A DNA stretch of 64,000 nucleotides from Trichosporon coremiiforme (GCA_039545355.1 BCJJ01000008.1:434001-498000); one strand, 5' to 3'. Shown: positions 36,245 to 48,135, numbered from the stretch's first letter. Numbers and translations: made by a program. The notes: generated by a model from the sequence alone, not told the origin.

Positions 36245-36811
36245 ATGTCGGCTACGAAGGGAAAGGTGCGCACTCGCTACGTACAGCGGAGACTGACCAA
36301 CACAGACTGCGCTCGCCCTGACCCGCGTTTGGCACCACGCTTCGGCGGAGGACCGCATTCTTGGTACCCTCGCGAGCCGAATCGCCTGGGTGCTCATGGG
36401 CAAGCACAAACCCACATATGACCCGGCGGGTGAGTCAGGTGGACCTAACGTCATGCTGACAGACCAGTCGATGCTGGAGACTACGTTGTTGTGTCGGACG
36501 CGCTCAAGGTCCGCCTCACCGGTAACAAGGCGCAGGAGAAGATCTACCGTCACCACACGGGCTACATCGGAGGATTGAAGGAGGTGTCCATTACGAGAAT
36601 GCGGGAACGCCGGCCAGAGGAGGTGAGCTAGCCGTGTAATGATTTGCTGACAGCGTAGATTCTGCGTCGTGCCGTGTCTGGAATGCTGCCGAAGAACACC
36701 TTCCGTGACCGCAGGCTGGAGCGCCTCAAGATCTTCCCCGGCCCGGCGCCCGCGCACTACGAGCAGAACGTGCTCAAGACGTGGCGCGACAAGACTTCGG
36801 AGAGCAAGTAG
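36245..36811 (+). CDS. MRPL23: Mitochondrial ribosomal protein uL13m
   Basis: Predicted 150-aa large-subunit protein of the mitochondrial ribosome, L13 family. Exons 36245-36265, 36306-36429, 36468-36622 and 36659-36811. Signatures: TRVWHHASAEDRILGTLASRIAWVL, the DAGDYVVVSDA segment across a splice, TGNKAQEKIYRHHTGYIGG, and the terminal ILRRAVSGMLPKNTFRDRRLERLKIFPG. For exon 3, the acceptor CCAG|TC was preferred over the upstream ACAG because only it keeps the frame. Length fits a mitochondrial or bacterial-type L13 rather than cytosolic uL13. Converges on ERG6 with 104 bp between stops. Confidence 0.93.
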
Positions 36812-36915
36812 ACCTCATCATTAGAGTATAGTACGACATTATGCATTTCATCGATCATCAAGAGCATGCTAACGTCCATCATAAAGTCTAGTCATTACAT
36901 ATAGATGCGTACAAT

Positions 36916-38026
36916 CTACAGCGGCTTCTTGCAAACAAAGAGCATCATGGGGGTGAAGAGCTTGGCCTTGCCGCCGGCAACGAGAGCGTCACCGGCAACC
37001 TTGAGCGACTCTCCGACGTCGTAGGTTCCCTTGGGGACGAGACCAATCTTCTCGAGTCCCCAGACGGTGTTCTGGGTGAAGAACTTGCCGACAGTGGTCG
37101 TGCGCATGACCGTGAACAGGTCCCAGACAGTCTGGGCCTTGAAGAGGTCACCCTCGAGAGGGTAGTACCAGTCGGGGCCATCGTCGCGGGCAGCGAGGTC
37201 TTCCTCGTGCTCAATCTCAAAGCCAACGGCCTTGAGGGCCTTGCGAGCGGCGTGGATCGTGCGCATCTCAGCGATACCGTCACCGACCTCGATGCCGTGA
37301 GCAATCTTCTTGTGCTCAGGGTTGGAGGGGTCCCAGATGTCGGTCATGCACCACTCGTAAACGGCAAACTAGTCGGTCAGCGGCGAAGTGATAGCCTGTA
37401 ACTCACGGTGCCTCCGGGCTTGAGAACCTTGAAGATCTCGCCGTAAACACCCTCGAAAGTGGGGGCGTGACAAGTAGCCTCAATGGCGTAAACAGCGTCA
37501 AAGCTGTTGGCGCCAAACTGCTTCTCGAGCTCCATAAAGTTGCCCTTGACGAACGAGAGGTTGTCCGAGAGACCAGCCTTGGCGGTCTTCTGGCGAGCGC
37601 GGCCAACCTGGAACTCGTTGTTGTTGATACCAACAATCTTGGCGTCGGAGAAGCGAGTGATCTCGCGAGCGGGGCCACCGACACCGCAACCAACGTCAAG
37701 GACGCGCATGCCCGGACGAAGGCCCATCATGGACGCGAGGTAGTGCTCGTGGCGAGCAAGAGCCTGGAGGAAAGCCTCTCCCTTGTAGAAGCGGCAGAAG
37801 TGGAACGACTGGGCTGGAGTTGTCAGCAACGTGTCAGTCGGCGGTCCAACTCACCCCAGCCGTACTCGTAGAGCTCGGTGGCACCGTCGTAGTAGCCGTT
37901 GACAAGGTCGGTGTACTGCGAGAGACGGTTCTCGCGGTCAGACTCGCCATCGTGGGCAGAGTCCTTCTTCCAGAACTTGGTGTAGTTCGAGACACGGGAT
38001 TCGGAACGAGCGTCGGCAGAGGGCAT
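36916..38026 (-). CDS. ERG6: Sterol 24-C-methyltransferase Erg6
   Basis: Predicted 343-aa ergosterol-pathway enzyme that methylates C-24 of the sterol side chain (zymosterol or lanosterol) with S-adenosylmethionine. Exons 38026-37855, 37813-37407 and 37368-36916. Erg6 landmarks: [17 protein letters not shown] near the N-terminus, SFHFCRF, SAM motif [11 protein letters not shown] (about 96-105), [11 protein letters not shown], the [13 protein letters not shown] motif and [10 protein letters not shown]. Length is a little short of yeast Erg6 (383) mainly at the N-terminus; no transmembrane segment. The promoter has a TATA-like box 53-60 bp upstream and a long alternating purine/pyrimidine tract. 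Confidence 0.96.
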
Positions 38027-38078
38027 GATTATAGACGGATAACTGGGACGAGGTGCAGCAGACAGGCAGTAGGAAGAA

Positions 38079-38086
38079 TATTTATA
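38079..38086 (-). promoter_or_regulatory. TATA-like box of ERG6
   Basis: TATAAATA on the minus strand lies 53-60 bp upstream of the ERG6 start codon, a plausible core promoter position giving a short leader. Confidence 0.5.
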
Positions 38087-38627
38087 AGTTTTGGACGAGA
38101 AGCGTGTCACCGCGCGTCTTTCTCTGCGATTGGCGCGTTTTTTACGGGTAATGATGGCACGATCGTACGAAGTCCGCCAAGGGCCATTCTAACGGCTCGT
38201 GCCTTACTGACCGGCACCAAAGAAAGGAAGGCGGTTTTTTTCTCAGGGCAACCCACTGCTTCCAGCTCGACGCCGATTATCGTCAGGTAGTAGAGCGGTT
38301 ATGCAGTGGACACGGAGGCCTCTGACACGGTGGCCTCTAGAGGAGCAAGGTAGCGATACTGTTAGGTTGTGGCCACAGTGAGCAAGTTGACTTTGGCACC
38401 GTGTTCAGAAGAGGTCGTGGCAGCCAAGTGTGAGGGTGGTATTGTCTGACATGATTGTTATCACCTGAATCGTGTAAAATGGCGGAAAATCAAGTCCCAT
38501 GGGACGACGGCGCGAGACAGGCGGACATCAGCAGAGTAAGCAGGGCGACGTAAAGTGGCCGCGTCCAGGTAGCGGCGCACGGGGCTTCTCCTTCTGATCA
38601 GTCTTCAAACCGCCGAGCCCGTTCCGC

Positions 38628-38653
38628 TGCATGCGTGCATGCATGCGCATACG
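38628..38653. repeat. Alternating purine/pyrimidine tract (Z-DNA-prone)
   Basis: Twenty-six nucleotides alternate strictly, made of TGCA/TGCG units, about 600 bp upstream of the ERG6 start. Similar shorter ATGCATGC runs occur at 74-88 and 9019-9036. Confidence 0.6.
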
Positions 38654-38778
38654 AACGACATGATCTACATGCCCACAACTCACGTGACTCACACGCCGCT
38701 ACATCGTAGGGTATAACTTTATCGTGTCTACTGTTTTAAAGTGGCAGATTTCCATCCGTCCGCTTCTTCTCGACGTCT

Positions 38779-40053
38779 TTACTTCGCCGTCTCCTTGTGA
38801 ATCTCGATGCCGGGAGGAGCGCCGAGAGCCCTCTTGATCCATCCATACATTATAAACTGAGTGCTCACGAGTCCAGCGGTCATAATCATACGGGGACCGA
38901 GGCCGGCGAAGAGGCCCTTGGGGCCGGCCTGTTTGGCGAGGACAACGAGGCGGTGGACCATTGATCCTTCCGGGCCGTGACCCTTGTTGATTTGCGAAAG
39001 CAGCGTGTCGGCGGGCTGACGTCAGTAATGTCTAGCTCGAGTCTACGCACCTGAGAAAGAATGGCGGCAGCGAAACCGGCAATGATACCAGAGGTGAGGG
39101 TGATGGCAAACTGCGCCGGCTCGGAGAGGTTCTCACGAGTCTCCTTGCTCATCGAGTTGTAGATCGCCTCCGTGGCACGCTCATTGACGGTGAACTGTCC
39201 GATCGCGTAAGGGATCTGCTTGCAGAGGATGGGAATGAAGCCGGCGTAGAGGCCGCTGAGACCCTCGGTGCGGAGAATCTTGGTGAATCCGGACCACAGG
39301 CCGCTCGCGTACTGTCTGTCAGCTCAACGCCATGCACGTTTTCACAAACCTTGGGGTCCGACACGAGACGGATACGCGTAGCCTCGGCGGGCGTGAGAAG
39401 AATGTCGGCGAAGAATCTGAGGCACGTCAGGGATTGCTGTCGCAAGTCACTCACTCGGCGATCGCGGCACCTCCAAGGTAGATGGCCGTGCGATGCTTGA
39501 CAGCCTCGTCGTACGAACCGCATGCATCAACAAGGTACTTTTTCTGTATGCGCGTCAGCTGAAAACTGCAAAGCGAGGCTGAGTGCAGTACTTACGGCCG
39601 CCTCGTATCCGGCAAACTTGGCACCACCCTGGAGGCTATTCGTCAGTCTCTTTGCCATCTTCTGCAACGTTTCATCTTCTCAAACGCTCCGGAAAAGGAT
39701 CGACTCACAGGTAACCTACGGCTGTTGGGCCGAATCCGGTCAGCAAAGCTCCAGCGCCCTCCTTTGCGACGATGGAACGGCCAGCGCTGAGAAGACCTTG
39801 GCCCTTGAGGGAGGGGTCGATCTGGATACGTGTTTTGACGACGTCGATCGGCGTCATCGCACCGTGGGAGCTGGGTATCGTCAGCGGGGGGATCCCAGAC
39901 ACACCTACAGGGTGCAGCATAACGCGCCGGCTAAGAAGAACTGTACACGCGGTCAGCGACGCGGTGGACGACTGGACGCACCTTGGAGTAGTCGACGGCG
40001 GTGAAGTTTGGAGTGAGGGACTGGCCCTGAGCTGCCGTGGTGGTCTTGGACAT
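38779..40053 (-). CDS. MIR1: Mitochondrial phosphate carrier (Mir1/Pic type)
   Basis: Predicted 319-aa inner-membrane carrier importing phosphate into mitochondria. Eight exons (40053-39982, 39940-39909, 39870-39709, 39635-39596, 39543-39455, 39416-39350, 39311-39051, 39015-38779), all in phase. The three-repeat carrier fold is visible: FFLAGALCCTLSHGAMTPIDVVKTRIQ, then FFADILLTPAEATRIRLV, then ILSQPADTLLSQ. The GALCC, SHGAMTPIDVVKTR and GYLLQGGAKFAGYE segments are those of phosphate carriers rather than other SLC25 members. LLQ is rebuilt by the splice at 39635. A TATAAC element lies about 105 bp upstream (40157-40162, minus). Confidence 0.95.
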
Positions 40054-40599
40054 GTTGGGCGACCTGTGCGAGTTGCTGAAAACCTTCTAGGGGAGAACAG
40101 AGGTAGATGTAGCTGCTACGGTGAGTGAGAGAATGAGGATTGCGATGAAACGCCAAGTTATAGCGTGCGGAAAGAAGACCGAGGATGGCTGCCATCCAGT
40201 TTGTAACAGGGTATGACGTAGGTCCATTTTGCCAGCTATTTCCGCGCGGTAGGGGGCGGCCTGATTGGGCCAACCCCAATTGATAAGCTCGGTAGGCAAG
40301 TCCGCGGCACTCAGCGCTGCTGGTATTGGGTTGTTGGGGCAGGGGAACGGAGCCTCAGGGCGCCGCGACGTCGATCACAACTTGCATCGCAGCACATGCT
40401 AACACTGCTCACTCCTCCACGATCCGGGTGGTGTGTTTATAATGCCAGTACCCATCGCGGGGTGCGAGCGCTGGCTCAGAGTCGACCCGCCGCGCCTCGA
40501 GCTGCAACATTGCGGGAGCGCCCGGTGTTAGACCTGCGTCAGTGGGAACGCCCAGGACTAGTGCACTGCCCAGGTAAGCATCATCATTAGTGTAGTCAC
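40054..40599. other. MIR1 promoter and downstream flank of tetraspan gene
   Basis: 546 bp without a supportable gene. The part nearest 40054 is the MIR1 leader; a minus-strand TATAAC sits at 40157-40162. Confidence 0.4.
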
Positions 40600-41282
40600 C
40601 TACATCAATGATGTGAGAACAGACGCGAGTCCCATCCAGATGGCGGGTCCGAGCTTGCCAGAGACACCCTCGATGTGAGCGGCGCGCAACACAATGCTCC
40701 AGCCGGCAACGGAGATGATCCACGTTGTGAACCCGATAAGCACGATCGGGCCCTTGCCGAGTAAGCGTATACTAATGGCACAAGCACGCACCATGATGGC
40801 GCGATGGATGAGCGGGTTCACGGCTGGGCGCGCCGTGGGCACGTCCGTGGCGAGGACCAGCGGCACGGAGAGCAGGACGGCCATGAAGCCTAGACCCGCG
40901 ACTGCCAGGTCAGATGCAACCTGCCAGTGTGACTCACCGACGGCCCACATGACCATGGGGCCCGTCACGGCACGGTTTGCAACGGCCTCTCCCGGAAGTC
41001 TACGAGCGTATTAGGGGATTGGCTTGGGTTCCGACTCACTCATATCCTCCCTTGCGTCGGACACAGGTCGTCTCGTTGCAGATGCCGTAAACGCCAAAGG
41101 TCGTGAAGCGTCCCGCTGATTCTGTTCTGACAAACCATATGCTTGCAACGAACGGACTGGAGAAGACGATCAAAATGCTGGGGCAATGTCAGCGGGAGCG
41201 CTCGTTCGGCTCACCTCAGGAGGAACCCAGCTACGGTCATGAAGAGCACGATGGCGGCGTGCGCGCTCTGAGGGAGGCCCAT
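40600..41282 (-). CDS. Sur7/PalI-like tetraspan membrane protein
   Basis: Predicted 176-aa membrane protein. Exons 41282-41215, 41177-41040, 40999-40938, 40901-40792 and 40752-40600. Hydrophobic segments lie at about residues 10-38, 78-100, 125-145 and 158-175, giving a four-helix layout. The first extracellular loop has FTTFGVYGICNETTCVRR, a Cys pair after GxxGxC like that of the claudin-related Sur7/PalI (Rim9) family, whose members mark plasma-membrane eisosome domains or take part in ambient-pH sensing. Family assignment is tentative and no more exact function can be given. The final exon uses an AAG acceptor with a weak CTTAC branch site. Confidence 0.65.
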
Positions 41283-41786
41283 GCTGGTGCAATGGGCGTT
41301 GAGACGAACACAACGTTATCTCTTTTGTCGCTCTACATGTTGGATGACCCGTGCGGATGACCGTGCACACTGGTTTCTTCGTCAAAGGGCGGGTTGGGGC
41401 GCATGGGGCACACGGTCCCCCGTTTAATACTAAACGCTCGCACAAGTTCATGACCATGCATCCCGTTCATGTCTTTCGTTGTTGCTGCACGTGAGATGCA
41501 GTGAACTTGGGAATCAGGCTTGCGCTCAGTTCGATCGTCACCGCCACTGACGTGGGCCGAATGCATCTTGTGCCTTCGTCGGCCGTACAGCTTAGTACAG
41601 CTGCTAACGCTCATGCGGCATGTCATGTGTGGCCACCGGATCCGGCCCTTACCTGGGGCTCCAGGAATGACCAACGTCATATCTTTGGGGTCGGCTACCT
41701 GTCACACTAGTATAAACGTCCGACGCGTATTCCTTCTTGCCACCGACGAGGCAAACATCTCTCGCTCCTTGGAGCATACCACAGTC
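41283..41786. other. Intergenic between divergent membrane-protein genes
   Basis: 504 bp separating the tetraspan protein and the acyltransferase start codons; presumably both promoters. A GTATAAACG TATA-like element at 41711-41719 lies about 70 bp upstream of the acyltransferase start. Confidence 0.4.
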
Positions 41787-43143
41787 ATGACTGCGCCCAC
41801 ACCGCTGTACACAGTTCCCATCGACAGGCGCCCTCCTGGGTATGGCCCACTCTTTTACAAGATTCTATTCCCCATTGTCTTCAACCTGGGCATTCTCGGT
41901 CTGAACTCGTTGCAGTTCCTGTGCCTGCTCTTCAAGCTTATTCCAGGCGACACGGGGAGACGACTGTATCGCTCATCCATCGACTGGACGAAAGATGGTT
42001 TCGGTCGCCTTTGTGGGTGCCGGCCCGAGCAGAGACGCTAATGCATCCCAGTAATCGCTATCACGACGCTGTGCGCCCCAACCTCTTTCGTGATCACTGC
42101 AGATGAACCGTTGCAACTGGAAAGAATTGTCAGACGAGATGCAAGCGGCAGGGTAGTCCGTCTCCATCTACCTGACCACCTGATCGTCATGGCAAATCAC
42201 CAGGCGTACACAGACTGGATGTTTCTGTGGATTCTCGCTTGTTATTCTGGGACCGCAGAGGGAATAACCATTCTGCTCAAGGCCAGTCTGAAGCACGTAC
42301 CCTTCGTGGGATGGGGAATGGTGAGCGCTCGACGCAGAGTGCCGCTGACTATCAGCAATTCTTCAGATTCATCTTCCTGAAGCGCTCATGGGCAGCGGAC
42401 CGCCTCAATCTCACCCGATCGTTGAAACGACTCGCACAGGCTACATACGAATGGGGTAAAAGTCACCCCCTGTGGCTCATCATCTTCCCCGAGGGAACCA
42501 TCACAAGCGACAATGAAAGAGCAAAGAGCTTGCGCTACTCGCAACGCGAAAGCATCGTAAGCATGGACTGCTTGCACATGCTGACACCGGCAGGACGATT
42601 TCGTAGGCGTCTTGCACCCCAGGTCAACCGGGCTATTGTTCTGTCTGAGAACCCTGCTTCCTGCTGTGCCCGATCTACAGCTTCTGGATGTGACGATTGG
42701 CTACCCCGGTGTACCGTTTGGCAAGTATCCGCAAGAGTGGTACAGCTTGACGTCCGTGTTCTTCCGCTCCGTGCCCCCTCCCACCGTCCGCATACATCTC
42801 CACCTCCACACAGACCTGGGAAGGCCGGGTGGGGACGTGCCTGCATTGGACGACCTGCAAGCAGACGAAGCTGCGACGCCCGAGGAGACACGCGAGTTTG
42901 AACTGTGGCTACGTGGCACTTGGGCCAAGAAGGAGGCAATGCTCAAACAGTGGTCTCATGAGCCGCCTGTGCCGGATGAGCCGCCTGCGCATGAGATTGT
43001 CCCAGTGCAGCAGTTGTGAGTGCGAGACAAAGGATCAAGCTGCTGACGTCAGACGCTGGCGCGACTGGGTGGCCACCTTTGGCGGTGGTGGTGCGTTCAC
43101 ATTAGCTGCTGTTGCGTCGCTCGCGAAAAGGCTAGCTGAATAA
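41787..43143 (+). CDS. LPLAT-family acyltransferase (AGPAT/LCLAT1, Cst26-like)
   Basis: Predicted 402-aa membrane acyltransferase that probably acylates a lysophospholipid (lysophosphatidate, lysophosphatidylinositol or lysocardiolipin); the exact acceptor is not readable. Exons 41787-42012, 42052-42320, 42356-42556, 42594-43015 and 43053-43143. A hydrophobic N-terminal segment (about 23-55) precedes the catalytic NHQAYTD motif (about 123-129, H and D both present), FLKRSW, and the FPEGT motif (about 209-213). VTIGYPG and a C-terminal hydrophobic stretch follow, the latter encoded by the last exon; without that splice the frame stops at 43019. The NHQ.Y.DW and FPEGT context resembles LCLAT1/AGPAT5 and yeast Cst26 rather than Slc1. 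Converges on SDS23 with 74 bp between stops. Confidence 0.88.
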
Positions 43144-43217
43144 CTCCATGCATTCTAGTTTATAGTGATGTAGGTACCTGGTTCATTCTTGCAGTTTGGT
43201 CAAAATGTACACATCTG

Positions 43218-44931
43218 TTAGCCGTTCGTAGGGTTATTGGCCCAGCGCCACGTCTCAAACCCAGCAAAAGCGGACGTGCTGCTCGCACGACGGCGGCGCT
43301 TGCTAATGCTATCTGGCGACATCTCCCACGAGTCTTGAGCATCGCTGAGGTCCAGCGGGTCAATCTTGGCCTGGCTGTATCGAGCGAGACAGGAGAGAAT
43401 GTCAACGATGGAGATGACATACTGTGGGGACAGTTGAGTGGACGGAGGTGCTGGCAGCCCGAGTGATCCTGCCTCGGTCGACGGGGACGGAATCGGGGAC
43501 GGGTCCACGGCGGAAACCGGCGACAGCGAGGGGGAAGCTGCTGGGGGTGTGCGCATAAAGACGCGCGAGGACGACGTTGCCAGAATGAGGTTTGCGGCAT
43601 GAAGGAGTGTCACGGAGGGCGTAATGGTGTGGACTTTTTATTGTCAGCAATGCCGGCGCCCATCATCACTCACCAGGTACACGCTCCTCACCACGGTCGC
43701 GTCCCTCTGGGTGGCCCACAAGGACATTCTTGCACATGTCTCCTAGACCCATGCCCAGTGCCTGCTTGCCCTCGCTTGGCACGACAAGTCTCGCGCAATC
43801 GGCCGTCGTGACTACTCCCGTGAGGGCAGACAGCTCACCCTCGCGCTCTCCCGTGCCCGTTACAACGCCGAGAGCGCTCAGTCCATTCAGGCTCATGACT
43901 TGCATGGCATCGAGAACTGAAGAAGACGCGGGGAGAGAGACGAGGGGATGCAAGGGCACATTGATCTCTTGCAGTGCTTTGCGGAACAGAGTTGGTGGTC
44001 GACGGACAAGGTAAGCGAGTAGCAAGGCGTCGCTCAGGATACGCGGAGGGTTCGAAGATAAGACAACACGATGGATTCCAGAGGCAAACAGGGGAAGAAG
44101 CCGGCTGAGGGGTGTCTCCGGTGGAAAAGAGTGACAAGGGTTCTTTTGAGAAATGTCTTGACCTCGTCAGTAGATTCAGCGCAGCTACACATACCGCACA
44201 CAGTCCCAACGCTGACACGAATGCCGCGCTTCAGGTGAGAGACGACATCTTTCGATCGGTCGTCGAGGATATCGGCCGATACTTGTGCAGCAGATGCCAA
44301 CACAAGAAGCAGCACCGTGTTGAGATCGGCAAACTGCAGCGTCAGATAGCCAAGTGACCGTCCTACTCACATCGAACAACCCAAAGGAAGAGCCATTTTG
44401 CACGAGAATGCTAGGGTCCTGACTCTCCAGAAGAATCTGCGATCAGTCAACCTACTATTGAAAGCGCGAGTTTACCTCCGTTGCCTGCTCTAGACCCATG
44501 TCTCCAGCTACCACTACTGCAGCCTCCTTGGCCACATCGGCCGCTGGAATGTCGAGCCAGCCGTCCGTTTGGTCGGTCATCTCCGGTTCCAGAACGAACG
44601 AGCTACTAAGAGATACCGAGCCACTCAAGGACCCCGATCCTCGTCTGTGAGAGTTCCATTGGCGAGGGGAGAAGGCCGCAGCTTCCGACAGTGACCCGAA
44701 AGAGCCCCGATTGAGACTACCATGGCGCTGCGGAACGGGAAGGGGGACGGCTCGGGGGGAAGCGGCCACTGGAACAGCACGAGGAGAAGTGCTGATGGAT
44801 GCGGACCTTGGGGAGGAAGCTGTGCTGGGGATGGCGCGGGGGGATGAACCGGTTTGCGAAGAAACGCCAGGCATCTGGAGGGAAGGGCGCCTGGCTCTCG
44901 GGAAGGTGTCGGCGTGACCCGGAGACGTCAT
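43218..44931 (-). CDS. SDS23: Sds23-type CBS-domain protein
   Basis: Predicted 521 aa. Sds23/Moc1 proteins in fission yeast bind and inhibit PP2A-type phosphatases and act in mitotic timing and stress or glucose response. Exons 44931-44476, 44436-44371, 44333-44195, 44162-43674 and 43633-43218. The N-terminus (about 1-115) is Ser/Pro/Arg-rich with repeated SPRAVP units. The CBS pairs follow: SILVQNG..GLFD, the PLSRLLPLFASGIHRVVL segment, NVPLHPLVSLPASSSVLDAMQVM and the GVVTTADCARLV segment. The terminal CBS ends LSPQYVISIVDILSCLARY, a Sds23 hallmark. C-terminal residues are basic and Ser-rich. Confidence 0.88.
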
Positions 44932-45303
44932 CGGACTTGGTTCACTATCCGGTGCCGAAACCTGGAGGAGAGTGGACTGGTGCGATGCAAGATCGATATT
45001 CGAGAAACGCGCTGTAATTGCGAGCGCAGTATAGCAAGAGGATAAATTGAAGGTTGGAAACAGGAGTGTGATGCGATGTGATGTGCCGGGAAGGCGGAGG
45101 GTGGATAGATCGAGGTCGGGACCACCTGACCCCGCCGACAGCAGGGTCCAATGGAGCCCCGCACATTACATCACCTGACATGGGCCGACACCTGCTGCTG
45201 AAGGCTGCGCCTGATTGCTGATCGGCACTGCAAATACATCGTACGCAAAAGGTGTAAACAACAGAGTTATACAAGTTGTCATGAATGAAATCGTGAAAGA
45301 ACG
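44932..45303. other. Intergenic, SDS23 promoter
   Basis: 372 bp with no gene. It must hold the SDS23 promoter and the 3' end of the upstream orphan gene, both transcribed leftward. Confidence 0.4.
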
Positions 45304-46610
45304 TCAACTGTCGACCGAAGTCCTCGGCGACGGCCGACCGGGGCAAGGCAGAGGTTGGGTGCGGACTTGATGGATTGCCGGACCGGCATTGCCACCGATG
45401 CGGATCGGGCCGGTGGAGAGCGAACGCGCGCGAACAACGTTTCCGCCCCCCGTAGCCATCGGGTCCGCCAAGGAGCAACTCGTGCCGTTCTCACCAACGG
45501 TCCAGCCAAAGGAGCGTCTGCGGAAAGCTGGGATATGTTCCGATGCCCGACGGAGCATGTGTCGCAAGCCCCGGGCAGGTTCTTCGTCCGAGGAATCGAA
45601 CACGGCGGCAGATGGCGCATGTGCAGCCTCAGCTTTCCGCGAGGCCGGTCGGGCATCGAGACTCTCATCACCGCTTCCGTCGCATCCCTCGTCGTCCTCT
45701 TCATCATCTTCATCGACCAAATCCGACAGGATATCTTGCGACGGGATAGGGCTACCAGCGCGGCCCTCGCGGGGTCCAGGAAGGGCGGGGCGCAGCGGTT
45801 CTGGGTCTGCTGGTGGCGGACTGCAGTGCCGGGAACAGCTGCTGTGATTCTGCACAGCTGACGGGTCGACCCGAACATGAGCTCTTCCGCGTTCCTCGAT
45901 TGTCTTGTCAGAAGCGTGGCTAGGGCGATAAATGCGTGGAGGAGGGGGAGACTTGGTCCTGTTTTCCAGTAAGGACAGCGCCTTGTCCAGGGCCAGGTTG
46001 CGAGAGTTGAGAAGGAACGCTGGCTCGTCCTCTTCAGAGTCCGACATGCCCTCCTCGGAATCCTCTTCGTACCCAGGGTCCAGAGGCTCATTGGCTTCTG
46101 AAAAGTCGGCAACACTGCGCGGCATCTTGGGCGACTGCCGCGTCGTCGCAACGGCAAACTTTAGAGCAGGACGCGGGGGCTGAAGTTAGCATCCAGCACA
46201 ACCAAAGTCCATACTGAAGTGGGCACCCGCACCTCTTCTGGCGTGATCGGAGCGGCGATGGGTTTTGCGGACGGCAAATGGAAGGCCTCGCCGTCTGAAA
46301 TACTGCCCCGGCGCAATATGGAAACCGGTTCCTCTTTCATTCGGGGGCTTCCGAAGGCTGTCGAAGGGGGTGACGAAGAAGCAGAGATGCCAGGGTCGCC
46401 GCGCTTTCCCTGGTCACCGCTCTTCGGCGACGACAGCAAGCTCGTCAGCAAGGAGAGTGGTCGAGGCAGTTCGTTGCCATCGCTGCTACTGAGGGCCTCG
46501 CTGTCGGAGCCTGGTAGGGACGTTACGGGTTGCTTCCTGAACTCCAGGGATCCTGGTTGCTCCTGCTCCCCATGCATGGGGTTTGGCCTTGTGGGGAGCC
46601 GCGCAGACAT
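45304..46610 (-). CDS. Disordered acidic hypothetical protein
   Basis: Predicted 417 aa from two exons (46610-46233, 46179-45304) joined in phase. I do not recognise a family. The N-terminal 125 residues are Ser/Pro-rich with VSILRRGSISDGEAF, a likely basophilic-kinase site. The exon junction yields PPRPALKFAVATT. An acidic run (DPGYEEDSEEGMSDSEEDEP) and a second one (DLVDEDDEEDDEG) flank a helix (NLALDKALSLLENR). The C-terminus is Arg/Ser-rich. No membrane segment, signal peptide or catalytic motif. It could be a nuclear regulator, but that is a guess. Another overlapping frame (45279-46157) also stays open but lacks the splice continuity. Confidence 0.7.
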
Positions 46611-48135
46611 GTTGGCTGAAGGAGAGGAAACGTAAACCCGTCAAGGAGTCGCCAAAGGCGTGGGCGCCTAGTTGACAGGCATTCGTTGGTTTGAGAGGGC
46701 GGCGAGGCAGAACTCAGGTGGTGGTCTGTAGATCGGGGTTGCTGGCAGAGACGAGATCGAGGTGTGGTCCCTTTCCGTCTTGACTGAGGCGTCCTGGCCT
46801 CGCGCTCGGTGATGATTTGCACGCTTGCCAGTTCTGTCCGTGTGATGCGAAACGCGGCAGGCAGCTCAGTGCGTGAGGTGTCGAAGTCGGGTGGACCGTT
46901 ACAGGTGAGAAAGCAGGAGGATGACATTGTGAATGGTGCCAGCCAGGTTGTCTGACACGGTGGAGGGGTGGATCGGTGGCTAGTTTCAACCGAGCAATGG
47001 TCGCCCTAATCCCCTTTTCATATAATGCGTCTGTGCGCGTACATCGATTTGCCACCACTGCTCGGGAGAAGGGACTGCGCGCCTATGCATGCGAACTCTC
47101 ACGTTTACGACCACTGTAGCAAGCATTCTGCCCCCTACATTCGCGCAGCTCTGTTGCCAGTCATCCCGGCCGTAACCGCTCAGTCATCATTGTCCGGTCG
47201 TCGATGTCTGCGGTTACAACAGACCTCGGTCGGTATCAGTCTCTGGCCCGACGTCCAGGGTCGTGCCTCGAAGTGGATCAGGCATTTACGTCCGCCAACA
47301 GCCCCACTCTTGCTCGTTCCTCATTCGCCAGTGTGGTTAGGATCACCACTGCTCGGAGGATGATTGCAGTTGCTTTACGTCATCAAGGAGAGGATCTGGA
47401 GCCAGCGCGGTTGCAGACTCCACTGCACGGTTTGCTTAGGCTGGTCCTTGGGAGCTAGCAGGGATCTCTGAGTCTATGCAAGGACCCATCGACTAGCTGA
47501 TGCAGAGCAATGATACAGGAGCGCTAGAGGGATCGAGTGAGCAGTAGTGTTGTGCTAGCTTGCGGCGTCTACGCTCCATATGTCGACGCCAAGTCTCAGT
47601 CTCTACACGGCGGTCTGCCTGGCGACGCCCATCCCCAACCTCGTGCCTACTGGCAGGGATGAGAGTTGCGTAGAACGGCTCCAGGCGAGCTCGCGCGCCT
47701 TGGCAAGGTTTTAATTACCGCCCCTCTCCAAACCAACCCCATCGGTCCCTCGGAACCTCAGTCCTGACGCACGCTCTCCGTCATCCGTACTCCCTGCCCC
47801 CTACGACACTCGCTTCGCGGCCGTGGAGCGCATACTGACGGTTCAAGCTGTGCATCCGGGTCCCCCGCGTCTTTGCCTGGTCCTGCCCACGGATCTTCGT
47901 CTGCATCGCAGGTTGGCTCGCTCGCGGCGCAGTCGTCAGAGCCTATCCAATTGCGTTGATTGCCATCGGTGGATTACCAGGCGTTACCGATCGCCTTCCG
48001 GGCACAGTCCACCCCTCCCTGCCCTCATCCGGGATCCACAAACACCACCACCATTCAGATCACTTTCTTCATCACTCTCACTCTCCACCACTTCGATCCA
48101 TCATCCGTCACTCCTTCTAATCCAGCAAATTCACA
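46611..48135. other. 1.5 kb divergent intergenic region
   Basis: No supportable gene. The last about 130 bp before 48136 are strongly C/T-rich, typical of a highly expressed fungal leader for the Ca2+ exchanger. The left end is the promoter of the disordered orphan. Confidence 0.45.

Larger units (their letters stand above)
38027..38778. other. ERG6 promoter / MIR1 downstream region
   Basis: No gene visible. It carries the TATA-like box of ERG6 and a 26-nt strictly alternating purine/pyrimidine tract. An ATCACCTGA sequence near 38460 vaguely resembles sterol-response elements, too weak to call. Confidence 0.45.

Noticed and set aside
38455..38470. Sterol-response element in the ERG6 promoter
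   Set aside because: ATCACCTGA matches only part of known elements and occurs once.
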